Notes: generated by a model from the letters alone, not told the origin. Positions 1-8,142 are shown, counted from the first letter of the stretch. The stretch is DNA of 57,106 nt from an uncultured Ruminococcus sp. (GCA_947566125.1 CANOIR010000013.1:1-57106), one strand, 5' to 3'. Program-made: numbers and translations.

Positions 1-38
1 ATTATTGTATTTGACGCAAGTTGTTTATATTTGTTCAT
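1..38 (-). CDS. Partial CDS (first 12 codons), flippase-like N-terminus
   Basis: A leftward gene begins at the ATG on the complement of 36-38 and runs off the window. The ribosome binding site AAAGGAAG lies 6 bases upstream. The visible residues are MNKYKQLASNTI, which resemble the start of Wzx-type oligosaccharide flippases and related MATE/MOP membrane proteins, where Asn-Lys-Tyr and Ser-Asn-Thr precede the first membrane helix. Only 12 residues can be read, so the family is a guess; the presence of a translated gene start is better supported by the ribosome site and a -10 box 90 bases upstream. Confidence 0.45.
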   Translation of the reverse strand, partial: MNKYKQLASNTI

Positions 39-124
39 ATAAGACTTCCTTTATTTTATTATTAAGCTTGTTTATTCACTGCAAAAGCCGTTAAAGCTTA
101 TTGCGGCAAAATACCATAATCTAT

Positions 125-130
125 ATTATA
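125..130 (-). promoter_or_regulatory. -10 box for the left-edge gene
   Basis: A perfect TATAAT is read on the complement, about 87 bases upstream of the left-edge start codon. The -35 region 17 bases further up (TTTTAT) is a poor match, so the promoter is tentative. Confidence 0.35.
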
Positions 131-270
131 CCATGCTTTAAAGAAAAATAAAATCTTTTTTTGAGAAGATTTCCATGTTTTACATATATTTTTGTGTTTT
201 TAGCAAATATAGATAAATTTGCAGCTGTTTTTTATGCAATTATACAGAAATGAAAAAAATGTAAAAAAAT

Positions 271-300
271 GCAACATTATAGCATCTTGAATTGTATAAT
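271..300 (+). promoter_or_regulatory. Promoter of the structured RNA / ECF sigma leader
   Basis: TATAAT sits at 295-300, directly preceded by TTG. The best -35 match is GCAACA at 271-276 with an 18-base spacer, agreeing only in the last three bases. Transcription would begin near 307, just before the hairpin at 317-335 and the large fold at 353-513. It is the only convincing promoter ahead of the ECF sigma gene. Confidence 0.55.
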
Positions 301-306
301 AAGTGA

Positions 307-513
307 AGGGATTTTTCAGGAGTTATATTCTCCTGCGTTTCATTTAAGATTTATTAAGCTTCTCTATTTCCATGCACATTCGGCTAAAAAACACGGGAAG
401 GACGGTCTGTGAAAACAGAACGGTGTTTTGCAAGCAAAAAGCTCTAAAGATATAGATATATAATATTATTTATCAGAGCTGTAAAACGAATGTGTATGAA
501 AATAGAGCTTAGT
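307..513 (+). ncRNA. Structured RNA of unknown class (three-way junction leader)
   Basis: The predicted transcript opens with a small hairpin, CAGGAG 317-322 with CTCCTG 330-335. A long closing stem follows: 362-382 pairs with 487-507 with a single C-A mismatch, and after a three-base bulge 353-358 pairs with 508-513. Two arms lie inside. Arm 1 (383-435) has GCT/AGC closure, AAAACAC 388-394 with GTGTTTT 423-429, an eight-base one-sided bulge GGGAAGGA (395-402), and TCTGT/ACAGA capped by a GAAA tetraloop (411-414). Arm 2 (440-480) pairs AGCTCT with AGAGCT and then GATA with TATC. It matches no riboswitch, 6S, SRP or RNase P signature known to me. No terminator follows, so it is either the leader of the sigma-factor mRNA or an RNA processed from it. 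Confidence 0.6.
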
Positions 514-749
514 AAAAAGGAAATCATTATCATAAAATTCTGATAAATTCAATAATCCGGCTTCAATAGTCCGGCTTGCAGAAATGAAATGCTTATATTT
601 ACAATTTGTTCAGACAATCGCCAATAAAATATTGTAAACTACAAGTGGACGTGATGTTGAATAAAGTTTGCAGGTGCTGTTTAATTTCGATATTACATAG
701 ATAAGCCACAATAGTTTATTTTAAATTTTGCAGGCGAGGAGGTGCCTAT

Positions 750-1247
750 GTGCTGCATCAGGACGAGTCTAATAATGACTTTCAAGAAATATATCGACAG
801 CATATAGACGCTGTATACCGAGTATGCTATGGATTTATGAAAAATAGTGCAGACGCTGAAGACGCTGCTCAGGAAACCTTTTTAAAGCTTCTTCAGACAG
901 GCAGTGACAAATGCTTTGAAAGCACTTCTCATGAACGTGCATGGCTAATAGTCACTGCCTCCAATATTTGCAAAAACAATCTCAAAAGTTGGCGTAAACA
1001 AAAACGAGAAGATGTGGAAAATACTGATGAGATGGTTCCTTCATATGATAAAGATAAAAATGAAGTAAATCCTGTACTAGAGGCTGTACTTTCACTGCCG
1101 GAAAAGTATAAAACTGTAATTTATCTTTATTATTACGAAGAATATTCATGCAGCGAAATTTCAGCTGCTATGGGCAAAAAGGAATCCACTGTAAGGTCTA
1201 TATTAAAACGTGGAAGAGGATTGCTTGAAAAAAAATTAAAAGGGTGA
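750..1247 (+). CDS. ECF-type RNA polymerase sigma factor
   Basis: A 165-residue protein of the extracytoplasmic-function sigma-70 family. Residues about 10-75 form region 2, with the typical AEDAAQETFLKLL segment contacting core polymerase and the -10 element. Residues about 108-160 form the region 4 helix-turn-helix (LPEKYKTVIYLYYYEEYSCSE, then SAAMGKKESTVRS). The start is GTG at 750, overlapping an out-of-frame ATG at 748; the Shine-Dalgarno GAGGAGG at 736-742 fixes it. The downstream gene overlaps or nearly abuts it and encodes a one-helix membrane protein, so sigma and anti-sigma are probably co-translated. Transcription probably starts about 440 bases upstream and passes through the structured RNA at 307-513. 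The genes it controls cannot be read from this window. Confidence 0.93.
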   Translation: MLHQDESNNDFQEIYRQHIDAVYRVCYGFMKNSADAEDAAQETFLKLLQTGSDKCFESTSHERAWLIVTASNICKNNLKSWRKQKREDVENTDEMVPSYDKDKNEVNPVLEAVLSLPEKYKTVIYLYYYEEYSCSEISAAMGKKESTVRSILKRGRGLLEKKLKG

Positions 1248-1252
1248 CGCAG

Positions 1253-2116
1253 ATGAAAGACAATGAGATAAAAAAGGCATTTGAAAGCCTTACTCCTAGC
1301 GATGAAGCTCGTGAGCGTATGTTTAATGCTATAATCAATAAAAATTCAGCTGCTGATGCCACTGATATGAATGCTGTGAAAAAGCATTCATATAAATCAC
1401 CTTGGTATGTAAGATTCAAACCGCAGATCGGTATATGCAGTACGGCAGCTATATGTGTAGTTGCATTTACATTAACAATAACAAATCCGGGAATCAAAAA
1501 TATAGAACAAAATAATATTCAAATGGAGTATGTCGATTTCGCAGAAAATGACGAATCTATATGTAAAAATACGACAACTGCACAAAGTGAAAATAATTTT
1601 GGACAACTGGAAAATAATGAAAACTCTATTTTAAATACAAAAAATCCAAAATTAAAAAACAGCAGTGATAATAATAATGAAAAAACAACTTCCGCATATA
1701 AAAATCCAAAAGATGATGCTGTATCTACAGGCTCGTCTGAATATATAACAAAAGCAACAGGCATCGTATCTAAACCGATAGAAACAACGGTTTCATCATC
1801 AACTTTTACCACTGTTAAAACAACGGCTATAAAAGAAACTACTACCGTTATGAGTACCGCAAAAAATCCTATATATATGAATTTCCTTGATTTTAATTGC
1901 ATAATATGGAACAATAATACTTATATCACAAATTATACAGAGATCGAATACAGCGATATAGCTGATTCACTGGGCTCAAACACAGCTTTAAACAATAATG
2001 GTCAGTCGTATTCTATTGTACTGTATAAAATAAAAAATATGCCTATAGAACAAGGCTTTGCAGTACAATATGCGGGAAAATCAAATTACTACGTTTTTTA
2101 TAATATGGAGTTGTAA
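1253..2116 (+). CDS. Probable membrane anti-sigma factor, Ser/Thr-rich
   Basis: Counted from a GTG at 1244 the protein has 290 residues; I prefer the ATG at 1253, which has AAAAGGG about 8 bases upstream, although the GTG would overlap the sigma stop codon as GTGA and allow coupling. The N-terminal 50 residues are charged and probably cytoplasmic. One membrane helix follows (around residues 58-76 of the long form), then a long Asn/Ser/Thr-rich linker and a compact C-terminal part of about 75 residues rich in Tyr and Asn. The layout of short cytoplasmic domain, single helix and external sensor, directly behind an ECF sigma gene, is typical of anti-sigma partners. No zinc-binding ZAS motif (HxxxCxxC) is present, so the sigma-binding fold is not confirmed. 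Confidence 0.7.
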   Translation: MKDNEIKKAFESLTPSDEARERMFNAIINKNSAADATDMNAVKKHSYKSPWYVRFKPQIGICSTAAICVVAFTLTITNPGIKNIEQNNIQMEYVDFAENDESICKNTTTAQSENNFGQLENNENSILNTKNPKLKNSSDNNNEKTTSAYKNPKDDAVSTGSSEYITKATGIVSKPIETTVSSSTFTTVKTTAIKETTTVMSTAKNPIYMNFLDFNCIIWNNNTYITNYTEIEYSDIADSLGSNTALNNNGQSYSIVLYKIKNMPIEQGFAVQYAGKSNYYVFYNMEL

Positions 2117-2158
2117 TATTTAATAATCTTTAATTTTTGAATATGGGAATTATATATA

Positions 2159-2206
2159 AAAACAGACTGCTGTAGCATTCATTTACAGCAGTCTGTTTTC
2201 TTTTTT
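2159..2206 (+). terminator. Rho-independent terminator of the sigma operon
   Basis: A perfect 16-bp stem (2159-2174 with 2184-2199), a nine-base loop and a CTTTTTT tail, 43 bases after the anti-sigma stop codon. Confidence 0.9.
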
Positions 2207-2212
2207 ATTCTA

Positions 2213-2373
2213 AGGTGTGTTGACAATACCGCTCAACGCATGTCTTACAGACATCTTTTCCGTCTTTCTGCGTTAAAAATCCTTGTCATACAACAGTATG
2301 TCTGCGAATTTTTGCCTTGAAATACGAAAAACATCTTTGCAATCCGAGCATTTCGAATAGTGTCAACACACCT
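2213..2373. repeat. 161-bp MITE-like element with 13-bp terminal inverted repeats
   Basis: AGGTGTGTTGACA at 2213-2225 is repeated as its exact complement at 2361-2373. The interior continues as an imperfect inverted repeat (for instance GACATCTTTTCCGTCTTTC against GAAATACGAAAAACATC) around a central CATAC/GTATG hairpin, so the whole element folds as one long hairpin. A TA dinucleotide borders both ends, compatible with a TA target duplication. It contains no ORF. It lies in the convergent gap between the sigma operon and murA. Confidence 0.75.
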
Positions 2374-2389
2374 ATTATATTTTTGTTTT

Positions 2390-3679
2390 TCAACCAGATA
2401 CGGCTTCACGTATTGTGACCATAGGTGTAGTCACCTTTTCAATATCAGCACCAACCTTACGCAGCTTTTCTACAAGTCCGCCATATCCTCTTTCGATATG
2501 ATATATATCTTCTATTTCTGTTATGCCCTTGGCAGCAAGTCCAGCTATTATAAGTGCAGCTCCGGCTCTTAGATCACAAGCTTTTACCGGTGCACCGGTA
2601 AGCTTGCCAGTGCCTTCAATTACTGCAACCTTACCATCAACAGAAATATCAGCACCCATTCTTCTAAGCTCGTCAACATAGCGGAATCTTTGCTCCCATA
2701 CACCTTCTGTAACTATGCTTGTACCCTCTGCCAATGTAAGCAGTGTTGCCATCTGCGGCTGCATATCTGTAGGGAATCCCGGATGCGGCATTGTTTTGAT
2801 GTTTGTGCGTACAAGAGGACCATCTACCCAAACTCTAACGCTGTCATCAAACTCATCTACATTTACACCGATTTTACGCAGCTTTGATGTTATAGGCTCA
2901 AGATGTTTAGGAATGATATTTGTTATAGTAACATCACCGCCTGTTGCAGCAGCTGCTACCATATATGTGCCGGCTTCTATCTGATCCGGAACAACGGAAT
3001 AGGTAGTACCGTGAAGATACTTTACACCTCTTATTTTTATAACATCTGTACCTGCACCCATTATATCAGCACCCATAGAATTGAGGAAGTTTGCAAGGTC
3101 TACAATGTGGGGTTCTTTCGCTGCATTTTCAATAACTGTCAGTCCCTCTGCACGTACTGCTGCCAATATAGCGTTCATAGTTGCTCCGACAGATACAACA
3201 TCTAAGTAAATCTGAGCACCTTTCAGCTCATCAGCATATAAATCAACCATTCCATATTCTATATTGCACTTTGCACCCAGTGCTGCAAATGCCTTTAAAT
3301 GCTGATCGATCGGTCTGTCACCAAGAGGACAGCCGCCCGGCATCGACACTCTCGCCTTTGAAAATCTTCCCAGAAGAGCTCCGAGAAAATAATAAGAGGC
3401 TCTCATTCTTCTTGCACTCTCATATGGAACGCAAAAATTCTTGACATTATCCGCAGAAATACGAACTGTTGTCTTGTCAATATATTCTACCTTAGCACCC
3501 ATTTCATACATTATACGCAAGCTCATGGATACATCGCTTATATCAGGTACATTTTCAAGAACACATGGCTCATCACAAAGCAGAACAGCCGGTATAAGTG
3601 CCACTGCTGCATTTTTCGCACCACTGACCTCTATTTCACCGGACAAACGCCGTCCGCCACGAATTACATATTTTTCCAA
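2390..3679 (-). CDS. murA: UDP-N-acetylglucosamine 1-carboxyvinyltransferase (MurA)
   Basis: A 429-residue cytosolic enzyme that transfers enolpyruvate from PEP to UDP-GlcNAc, the first committed step of peptidoglycan synthesis. The length is normal for the family. Visible hallmarks are the substrate-binding SGAKNAA at residues 19-25 and the loop MPGGCPLGDRPIDQH with the catalytic, fosfomycin-reactive cysteine at residue 117. The start is TTG, chosen because AAGGAGAG lies 7 bases upstream and the MEKYVIRGG N-terminus matches the family. It has its own consensus promoter about 250 bases upstream and is transcribed towards the MITE. Many Firmicutes carry two MurA paralogues; which of the two this is cannot be told here. 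Confidence 0.95.
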   Translation of the reverse strand: MEKYVIRGGRRLSGEIEVSGAKNAAVALIPAVLLCDEPCVLENVPDISDVSMSLRIMYEMGAKVEYIDKTTVRISADNVKNFCVPYESARRMRASYYFLGALLGRFSKARVSMPGGCPLGDRPIDQHLKAFAALGAKCNIEYGMVDLYADELKGAQIYLDVVSVGATMNAILAAVRAEGLTVIENAAKEPHIVDLANFLNSMGADIMGAGTDVIKIRGVKYLHGTTYSVVPDQIEAGTYMVAAAATGGDVTITNIIPKHLEPITSKLRKIGVNVDEFDDSVRVWVDGPLVRTNIKTMPHPGFPTDMQPQMATLLTLAEGTSIVTEGVWEQRFRYVDELRRMGADISVDGKVAVIEGTGKLTGAPVKACDLRAGAALIIAGLAAKGITEIEDIYHIERGYGGLVEKLRKVGADIEKVTTPMVTIREAVSG

Positions 3680-3920
3680 CGTTTTCTCTCCTTAAATACA
3701 AACAGACATTCTCTGTATATCTCAAATATAATATGTCTGTACTTTTATAAGGTGCAGCAATAGTTCTGCATCTTAACTTCTTGCCCTTTCATTTTGCAGC
3801 GTCAGACTCTTAACCTCTGGCTCTGCCACATTCTCTAAAGCACTGCCTTACACTTTAATGTTTGCAGCAATAATAATTTTTATAAAGCAAAAATCATTTT
3901 AATATATTTTGGTTTACACT
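3680..3920 (-). other. Long murA leader
   Basis: About 240 transcribed, non-coding bases lie between the murA promoter and its start codon. Short stems can be drawn (TGCAG/CTGCA, and a mismatched CAGAGCCAGA/TCTGACGCTG pairing), but nothing as strong as a terminator and no known riboswitch motif. No small ORF with a ribosome binding site was recognised. Confidence 0.4.
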
Positions 3921-3926
3921 CTTATT

Positions 3927-3955
3927 ATTATACACTACTTTAAAACGTTTGTAAA
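3927..3955 (-). promoter_or_regulatory. SigmaA-type promoter of murA
   Basis: On the complement, TTTACA (3950-3955), a 17-base spacer and TATAAT (3927-3932). It separates murA from the T-box operon upstream. Confidence 0.8.
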
Positions 3956-4052
3956 GTGATATAGCAAGGCGTTTTTATCAATTTGTTATTTTTTCTAATA
4001 TACTAATAAATAGCAGTAATAATTTCTACATATTTACAGCATTATTCAGCAT

Positions 4053-4871
4053 TTATTTTTTTGTTGCTTCACTCCAAGTTGTTATATCAATACTTTCAAT
4101 AATAATATCTTCCTTAGGTGATGTATAACTTGTTTCTGGATCAGCTGCATTTACAACTACAGATGTTATAGCATCAATAGTTTCAAAGCTTTCGTCACCA
4201 TAAGTCTGACCGAAGATAGTCATCTGTTGTGAATAATTAGGAACTCCTCCACGCTCAAGAAAAGCATCTGTCACTTCCTTTGCCGACTCATCTATCTTTT
4301 CAAGCTCTGATTTTAAGCCGTCATCAAATTCAATGGAATCGCACACAAGAAAACGTGTTCCGCAGTAATCATCGGCATTTCCAAAAAGATTGTTCCAAAA
4401 GTTTTTGTCATGGCCGGTTCGTGGAACACACAATGCTCCACGGAAAGGCCATAAATTAGCCGATGTTTCAACCGGAATATTTTCTTCTGGCGATGCTTCC
4501 TGTGAACCGCTGAGTTTTCCAGTATTATCAGGAGTTCCGGCTGAAAAATAAACACCCTTTTGAACCTGAAATACATATGTTCCATCATAATAGCCTTCTT
4601 TTGCAAGCTTTGTGAACTGCTCTACATAATTAGGTGCTTCATCAGGATAAAGAACTGCCGTTACATCACCAAGTGTAGTATGAATAACCGCTGTAGGTGC
4701 ATCATCTTCCGGCTCTTCCAGCTGATAAAGATGAACATATGACATATCCATATACTGATATTGATTCTGTGCACAATATGTGCTGCACGCAAACAGAGTC
4801 AGGCTAAGAGCAGCAAGAACCACTACCAAAATAGTCAGTTTTCTTATTCCCGATTTGCTGAGTCTGCTCAT
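4053..4871 (-). CDS. Membrane-anchored cyclophilin-like protein, degenerate active site
   Basis: A 272-residue protein with an N-terminal hydrophobic segment (residues 11-30, VVVLAALSLTLFACS) that could be a lipoprotein signal with Cys29 or an uncleaved anchor. Residues about 58-260 align with the cyclophilin peptidyl-prolyl isomerase fold (VIHTTLGDVTAVLYPDEAPN, then GYYDGTYVFQV). The catalytic Arg and Gln of the usual FHRVxxGFMxQGGDP stretch are missing: here it reads FQVQKGVYFSAGTP. Isomerase activity is therefore doubtful and a chaperone or scaffold role outside the membrane is possible. The ribosome site AAAGGAG precedes the ATG. It follows cysS by 26 bases and should share the cysteine T-box transcript. 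Confidence 0.82.
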   Translation of the reverse strand: MSRLSKSGIRKLTILVVVLAALSLTLFACSTYCAQNQYQYMDMSYVHLYQLEEPEDDAPTAVIHTTLGDVTAVLYPDEAPNYVEQFTKLAKEGYYDGTYVFQVQKGVYFSAGTPDNTGKLSGSQEASPEENIPVETSANLWPFRGALCVPRTGHDKNFWNNLFGNADDYCGTRFLVCDSIEFDDGLKSELEKIDESAKEVTDAFLERGGVPNYSQQMTIFGQTYGDESFETIDAITSVVVNAADPETSYTSPKEDIIIESIDITTWSEATKK

Positions 4872-4897
4872 TTTTTAAATCTCCTTTAAAACTCTTA

Positions 4898-6292
4898 TTA
4901 AAGCCTTGTAATTTCAGTTCCTTGTCTTGTTTCTTTTATTTGCCAGCCAAGTGCTGCAATCTCATCACGAAGTCTGTCAGCTTCAGCAAAATCTTTTGCC
5001 TTTCTTGCCTCGGCTCTCTTTTCTGCAAGAGCTTTTATCTCTGCTGGAATCTCATCAGTTTTTTTTCTATTATAAAGAATTCCCAAAACATCTGTCATGC
5101 TGTCAAAAAGCTCTGCACCAGAAATCAGCTGCTGTTTTGAAACGCTGCTGTCTGCACTCATTTTATTTAAATCTCTTGCAAGCTCAAACAAAGCTGTAAC
5201 GGCATCAGCAGTATTTAAATCCTCATCCATCGCAGATTCAAATTGAGCCTTTCTCTTTGCAAATATTTCCTTTGCCTCTGCTGTTACCTCACCATCTGAT
5301 GCAGCAGCTTCCGCACGGTCTATCGTATCACGACAGGTGTATAATCTTTCCAGTGAAGATTTGCAGGCATCAAGCAGTTCCTTGCAATAATTGATAGGAC
5401 TTCTGTAATGAGCCTGAACCATCATATAACGAATAACTTCATATCCATATTTTTCGGCAACTTCACGAACAGTAAAAAAGTTTCCAAGAGATTTGGACAT
5501 TTTCTTATTGTCTATATTTATATAGCCATTATGCATCCAGTAGTTAGAAAACTTCTTTCCGGAAGCGGCTTCACTCTGAGCGATTTCATTTTCATGATGT
5601 GGGAATATAAGATCCTGACCACCGCAGTGAATATCAAGAGTTTCACCAAGATAATGGCTTGACATAGCAGAACATTCAATATGCCATCCCGGTCTGCCCT
5701 TACCCCAAGGTGAATCCCAATAAGGCTCACCCGGTTTTGCACTCTTCCAAACAGCAAAATCAAGCGGATCTTCTTTTATATCATTAACATCAATACGTGC
5801 ACCAGCTTGTAAGTCTTCAATAGGCTGACCGGACAGCTTGCCGTATTCTGGGAATGAACGTGTACGGAAATATACATCACCATTTTTTTCATAAGCATGA
5901 CCGGAATCCACAAGTCTTTTTACAATATCAATGATAAGCTCCATGCTCTCTGTAACCTTTGGATGAATATCTGCATCCATGACATTCAGTCCATGAGCAT
6001 CTTTTTTATATTCAGCAATATATTTTTCAGAAACTTCCGAGGCAGACACGCCTTCTTCATTAGCACGGCGAATTATCTTATCATCAACATCAGTGAAGTT
6101 CTGAACATATGTCACATTGTAACCTTTATATTTAAGATAACGGCGAAGAACATCGAATGAGCATATTGGACGTGCATTTCCTATATGGATATAATTATAT
6201 ACAGTAGGTCCACAGGCATAAATACGTATATGATCTCTCTCCATAGGCACAAGCTCTTCGATTTTTCTTGACATTGTATTATAAATCTTCAT
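4898..6292 (-). CDS. cysS: Cysteinyl-tRNA synthetase
   Basis: A 464-residue class I aminoacyl-tRNA synthetase that charges tRNA-Cys. The HIGH motif appears as HIGN in YIHIGNARP, KMSKS is intact in NKKMSKSLGN, and the zinc ligands are present (ACGPTVYN, IECSAMSS, GGQDLIFPHHENE). The C-terminal part has the anticodon-recognition helix bundle and ends in GWQIKETRQGTEI as in the family. The start has a GGGAGAG ribosome site. It lies 15 bases behind cysE in an operon whose leader is a T-box, so uncharged tRNA-Cys should raise expression of both cysteine synthesis and charging. Confidence 0.97.
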   Translation of the reverse strand: MKIYNTMSRKIEELVPMERDHIRIYACGPTVYNYIHIGNARPICSFDVLRRYLKYKGYNVTYVQNFTDVDDKIIRRANEEGVSASEVSEKYIAEYKKDAHGLNVMDADIHPKVTESMELIIDIVKRLVDSGHAYEKNGDVYFRTRSFPEYGKLSGQPIEDLQAGARIDVNDIKEDPLDFAVWKSAKPGEPYWDSPWGKGRPGWHIECSAMSSHYLGETLDIHCGGQDLIFPHHENEIAQSEAASGKKFSNYWMHNGYINIDNKKMSKSLGNFFTVREVAEKYGYEVIRYMMVQAHYRSPINYCKELLDACKSSLERLYTCRDTIDRAEAAASDGEVTAEAKEIFAKRKAQFESAMDEDLNTADAVTALFELARDLNKMSADSSVSKQQLISGAELFDSMTDVLGILYNRKKTDEIPAEIKALAEKRAEARKAKDFAEADRLRDEIAALGWQIKETRQGTEITRL

Positions 6293-6307
6293 GTCTTTAT
6301 CTCTCCC

Positions 6308-6985
6308 TTACTTTTTGTCATTATTATTATCATCATTTCCCATCTCATATTGATGTTCAAGGAAATCGACTTCTGTTTTAAGCTGACGCATACCGCAGCG
6401 AAGCTCATCAATATCCTGCATAGTAAGATCAGGATAATGAATCTGGTCAAGATCTTGTTCAACCTTTACACCATTTCTAACTGCCACACGTGCCGGAACT
6501 CCAACAGCTGTACAATTTTTTGGAATGTTTTTAAGCACAACAGCGTTTGCTGCGACTTTTACATTGTCACCGATCTCAATAGGACCCAATACCTTTGCAC
6601 CTGCACCTACCATAACATTATTGCCAAGTGTAGGGTGACGTTTGCCCTTATCTTTACCTGTACCGCCCAGCGTTACACCTTGATACAAAAGGCAGTTGTC
6701 GCCTATTATAGTTGTTTCTCCAATAACTACACCCATTCCATGGTCTATGAAAAGTCCCTTGCCTATCTCAGCACCGGGATGTATTTCAATTCCGGTTTTA
6801 TGGCGTGACCGCTGTGAGATAATACGTGCAAGTGTAAACATCTTATGCTTATAAAGCCAATGTGCCTTACGATAACTCCTTACAGCTTTAAGTCCTGAAT
6901 AAGTGAGGATTATTTCAATGCTGCTTCTTGCAGCAGGGTCTTTTGCCTTAACGACAGCAATATCTTCCCTAAGCTTACGGAACAA
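6308..6985 (-). CDS. cysE: Serine O-acetyltransferase (CysE/EpsC type)
   Basis: The enzyme acetylates serine with acetyl-CoA, the first step of cysteine synthesis. About 225 residues form the short bacterial type: an N-terminal helical domain followed by left-handed beta-helix hexapeptide repeats ([40 protein letters not shown]) and the active-site His in FIDHGMG. I place the start at the TTG at 6983-6985 and not at the ATG six codons upstream: AAAGGCGG lies 7 bases before the TTG, the upstream ATG has no ribosome site, and homologues begin with FRKLREDI. First gene of the T-box operon with cysS and the cyclophilin-like gene. Confidence 0.93.
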   Translation of the reverse strand: MFRKLREDIAVVKAKDPAARSSIEIILTYSGLKAVRSYRKAHWLYKHKMFTLARIISQRSRHKTGIEIHPGAEIGKGLFIDHGMGVVIGETTIIGDNCLLYQGVTLGGTGKDKGKRHPTLGNNVMVGAGAKVLGPIEIGDNVKVAANAVVLKNIPKNCTAVGVPARVAVRNGVKVEQDLDQIHYPDLTMQDIDELRCGMRQLKTEVDFLEHQYEMGNDDNNNDKK

Positions 6986-7023
6986 AAAAGCACCGCCTTT
7001 CATTTACAATAAGAAAATGGCAA

Positions 7024-7342
7024 TAAATAAAAAAAGCCTCTGGAAATGCAAAAAAGCATTTACCCAGAGGCGGCAAAACAAGCCACGGTTCCACTCTGAT
7101 TTATCACTCAAAAAGCCCTTTAACGCTGGCTTTGCGGGTATATATACGCAACAGCAAAAAATGCCGCCTTCCATATACCGACTGACAGCCGCACTTCGCA
7201 CTGAAAACGTATATCGTCACACCAAACCGATACTCTCTGAACCGCTTTTGCAATGTTACTCTGACTGCTACATCTTTTTTATAATTACATATTTTATAAT
7301 TATCACGTATAATGAACGATCTCTAGCATTCACATACATACT
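7024..7342 (-). promoter_or_regulatory. Cysteine-specific T-box leader with terminator
   Basis: Read on the complement, the leader holds the Stem I AG-bulge and distal loop (AGAGAG near 7238, GGTTTGGTGTGACG at about 7215-7228), then GAAG-TGC near 7190-7196, where TGC is the expected Cys specifier. The T-box core AGAGTGGAACCGTGG lies at 7083-7097. A terminator follows: GCCTCTGG/CCAGAGGC plus AAATGC/GCATTT (7036-7071) and a run of T (7024-7035). The antiterminator would form when uncharged tRNA-Cys pairs with the T-box bulge. The downstream gene order cysE-cysS supports the specificity. Confidence 0.93.
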
Positions 7343-7348
7343 AATATA

Positions 7349-7377
7349 ATTATATGCAAACTTTTCTCTTTTGTCAA
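7349..7377 (-). promoter_or_regulatory. Consensus promoter of the cysE-cysS T-box operon
   Basis: TTGACA (7372-7377), 17-base spacer, TATAAT (7349-7354) on the complement; perfect hexamers just upstream of the T-box leader. Confidence 0.92.
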
Positions 7378-7482
7378 GACGATTGAACAAAATATTTTAG
7401 GTTATTTTCCTATATTTTACTGCATTATGTAATATAAGGCAATCAAGTCGCTATTAGCGGTGAAAGTATTTATAAATAAAAG

Positions 7483-7548
7483 AATTCCGCTGCCAGATCT
7501 GAGATCATCTTAAAAAGACAATTTTCCAGTTCTAAATCCAGCGGAATT
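7483..7548 (-). terminator. Terminator of spoVT
   Basis: On the complement a 10-bp stem AATTCCGCTG/CAGCGGAATT with a long 46-base loop is followed by CTTTTATTTAT. It stands 19 bases after the spoVT stop codon. Confidence 0.6.
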
Positions 7549-7566
7549 TTATTTGATTATATTATC

Positions 7567-8106
7567 CTAAAGTTCAATTTGTTTGCCCAAGAATTGTGAT
7601 GCCGCCTGTATAAGCGTTTTTTGACTTTCACTAAGAATATTATCACTTCCATTATCAAGAAACGCAACAGCACCGGTCACATCGCCTGAGGAAATGATCG
7701 GCAGACAAGCTACCGCTCCTTTGTCAACTCCTTCAGCCGGAATAAATGAACAGTGTTCATTATCACAATAATACTGTCTGCGATTCTCCATAAGCTCTTC
7801 AAGCTCTGGTGATACACGTCTTGCATTCCACTCCTTCTTCGCTGCTCCAGAAATGGAAATAACATGATCTCTGTCAAATACAGCAACCGGACAACCGGAC
7901 AGCTTGTGCATAATATCTGCGACCTGTGCTGCATTTTCACTTATTTCGCCTATGGGAGAATATTTTTTGAAAATTACCTCACCATCGGTGTTGGTATAAA
8001 TTTCGAGAGGATCGCCCTCACGGATACGCATTGTTCTGCGAATTTCCTTTGGGATAACAACACGACCTAGATCGTCGATTCGTCTTACGATACCCGTAGC
8101 TTTCAT
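7567..8106 (-). CDS. spoVT: Stage V sporulation protein T, AbrB-family regulator
   Basis: A 179-residue DNA-binding protein acting in the developing spore. Residues 1-45 are the swapped-hairpin AbrB domain (MKATGIVRRIDDLGRVVIPKEIR), and residues about 55-179 form the GAF-like regulatory domain typical of SpoVT and absent from AbrB or Abh. In B. subtilis SpoVT modulates SigmaG-dependent genes in the forespore. The ribosome site GGAGGT lies 8 bases before the ATG. The only promoter-like sequence upstream fits SigmaG, in line with forespore expression. It is monocistronic, bounded by terminators on both sides. Confidence 0.95.
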   Translation of the reverse strand: MKATGIVRRIDDLGRVVIPKEIRRTMRIREGDPLEIYTNTDGEVIFKKYSPIGEISENAAQVADIMHKLSGCPVAVFDRDHVISISGAAKKEWNARRVSPELEELMENRRQYYCDNEHCSFIPAEGVDKGAVACLPIISSGDVTGAVAFLDNGSDNILSESQKTLIQAASQFLGKQIEL

Positions 8107-8142
8107 TTCTTACTACCTCCGTAAAATTTCGGTTTGTGGAAA

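Noticed and set aside
353..513. Identification of the structured RNA as 6S RNA, SRP RNA or a HEARO element
   Set aside because: 6S RNA lacks internal branching of this kind, the SRP GGAA-loop helix is absent, and no HNH endonuclease frame follows; left unassigned.
1519..1914. 131-residue frame opposite the anti-sigma gene
   Set aside because: Its hydrophobic composition reflects the AT-rich Asn/Lys/Thr codons on the other strand; no start signal.
2690..3444. Several frames on the plus strand opposite murA
   Set aside because: They are shadows of the murA codons, with Cys/Tyr-rich composition, no ribosome sites and no recognisable domains; similar shadows opposite glgP, htpG, yfhO and thrS were also dropped.
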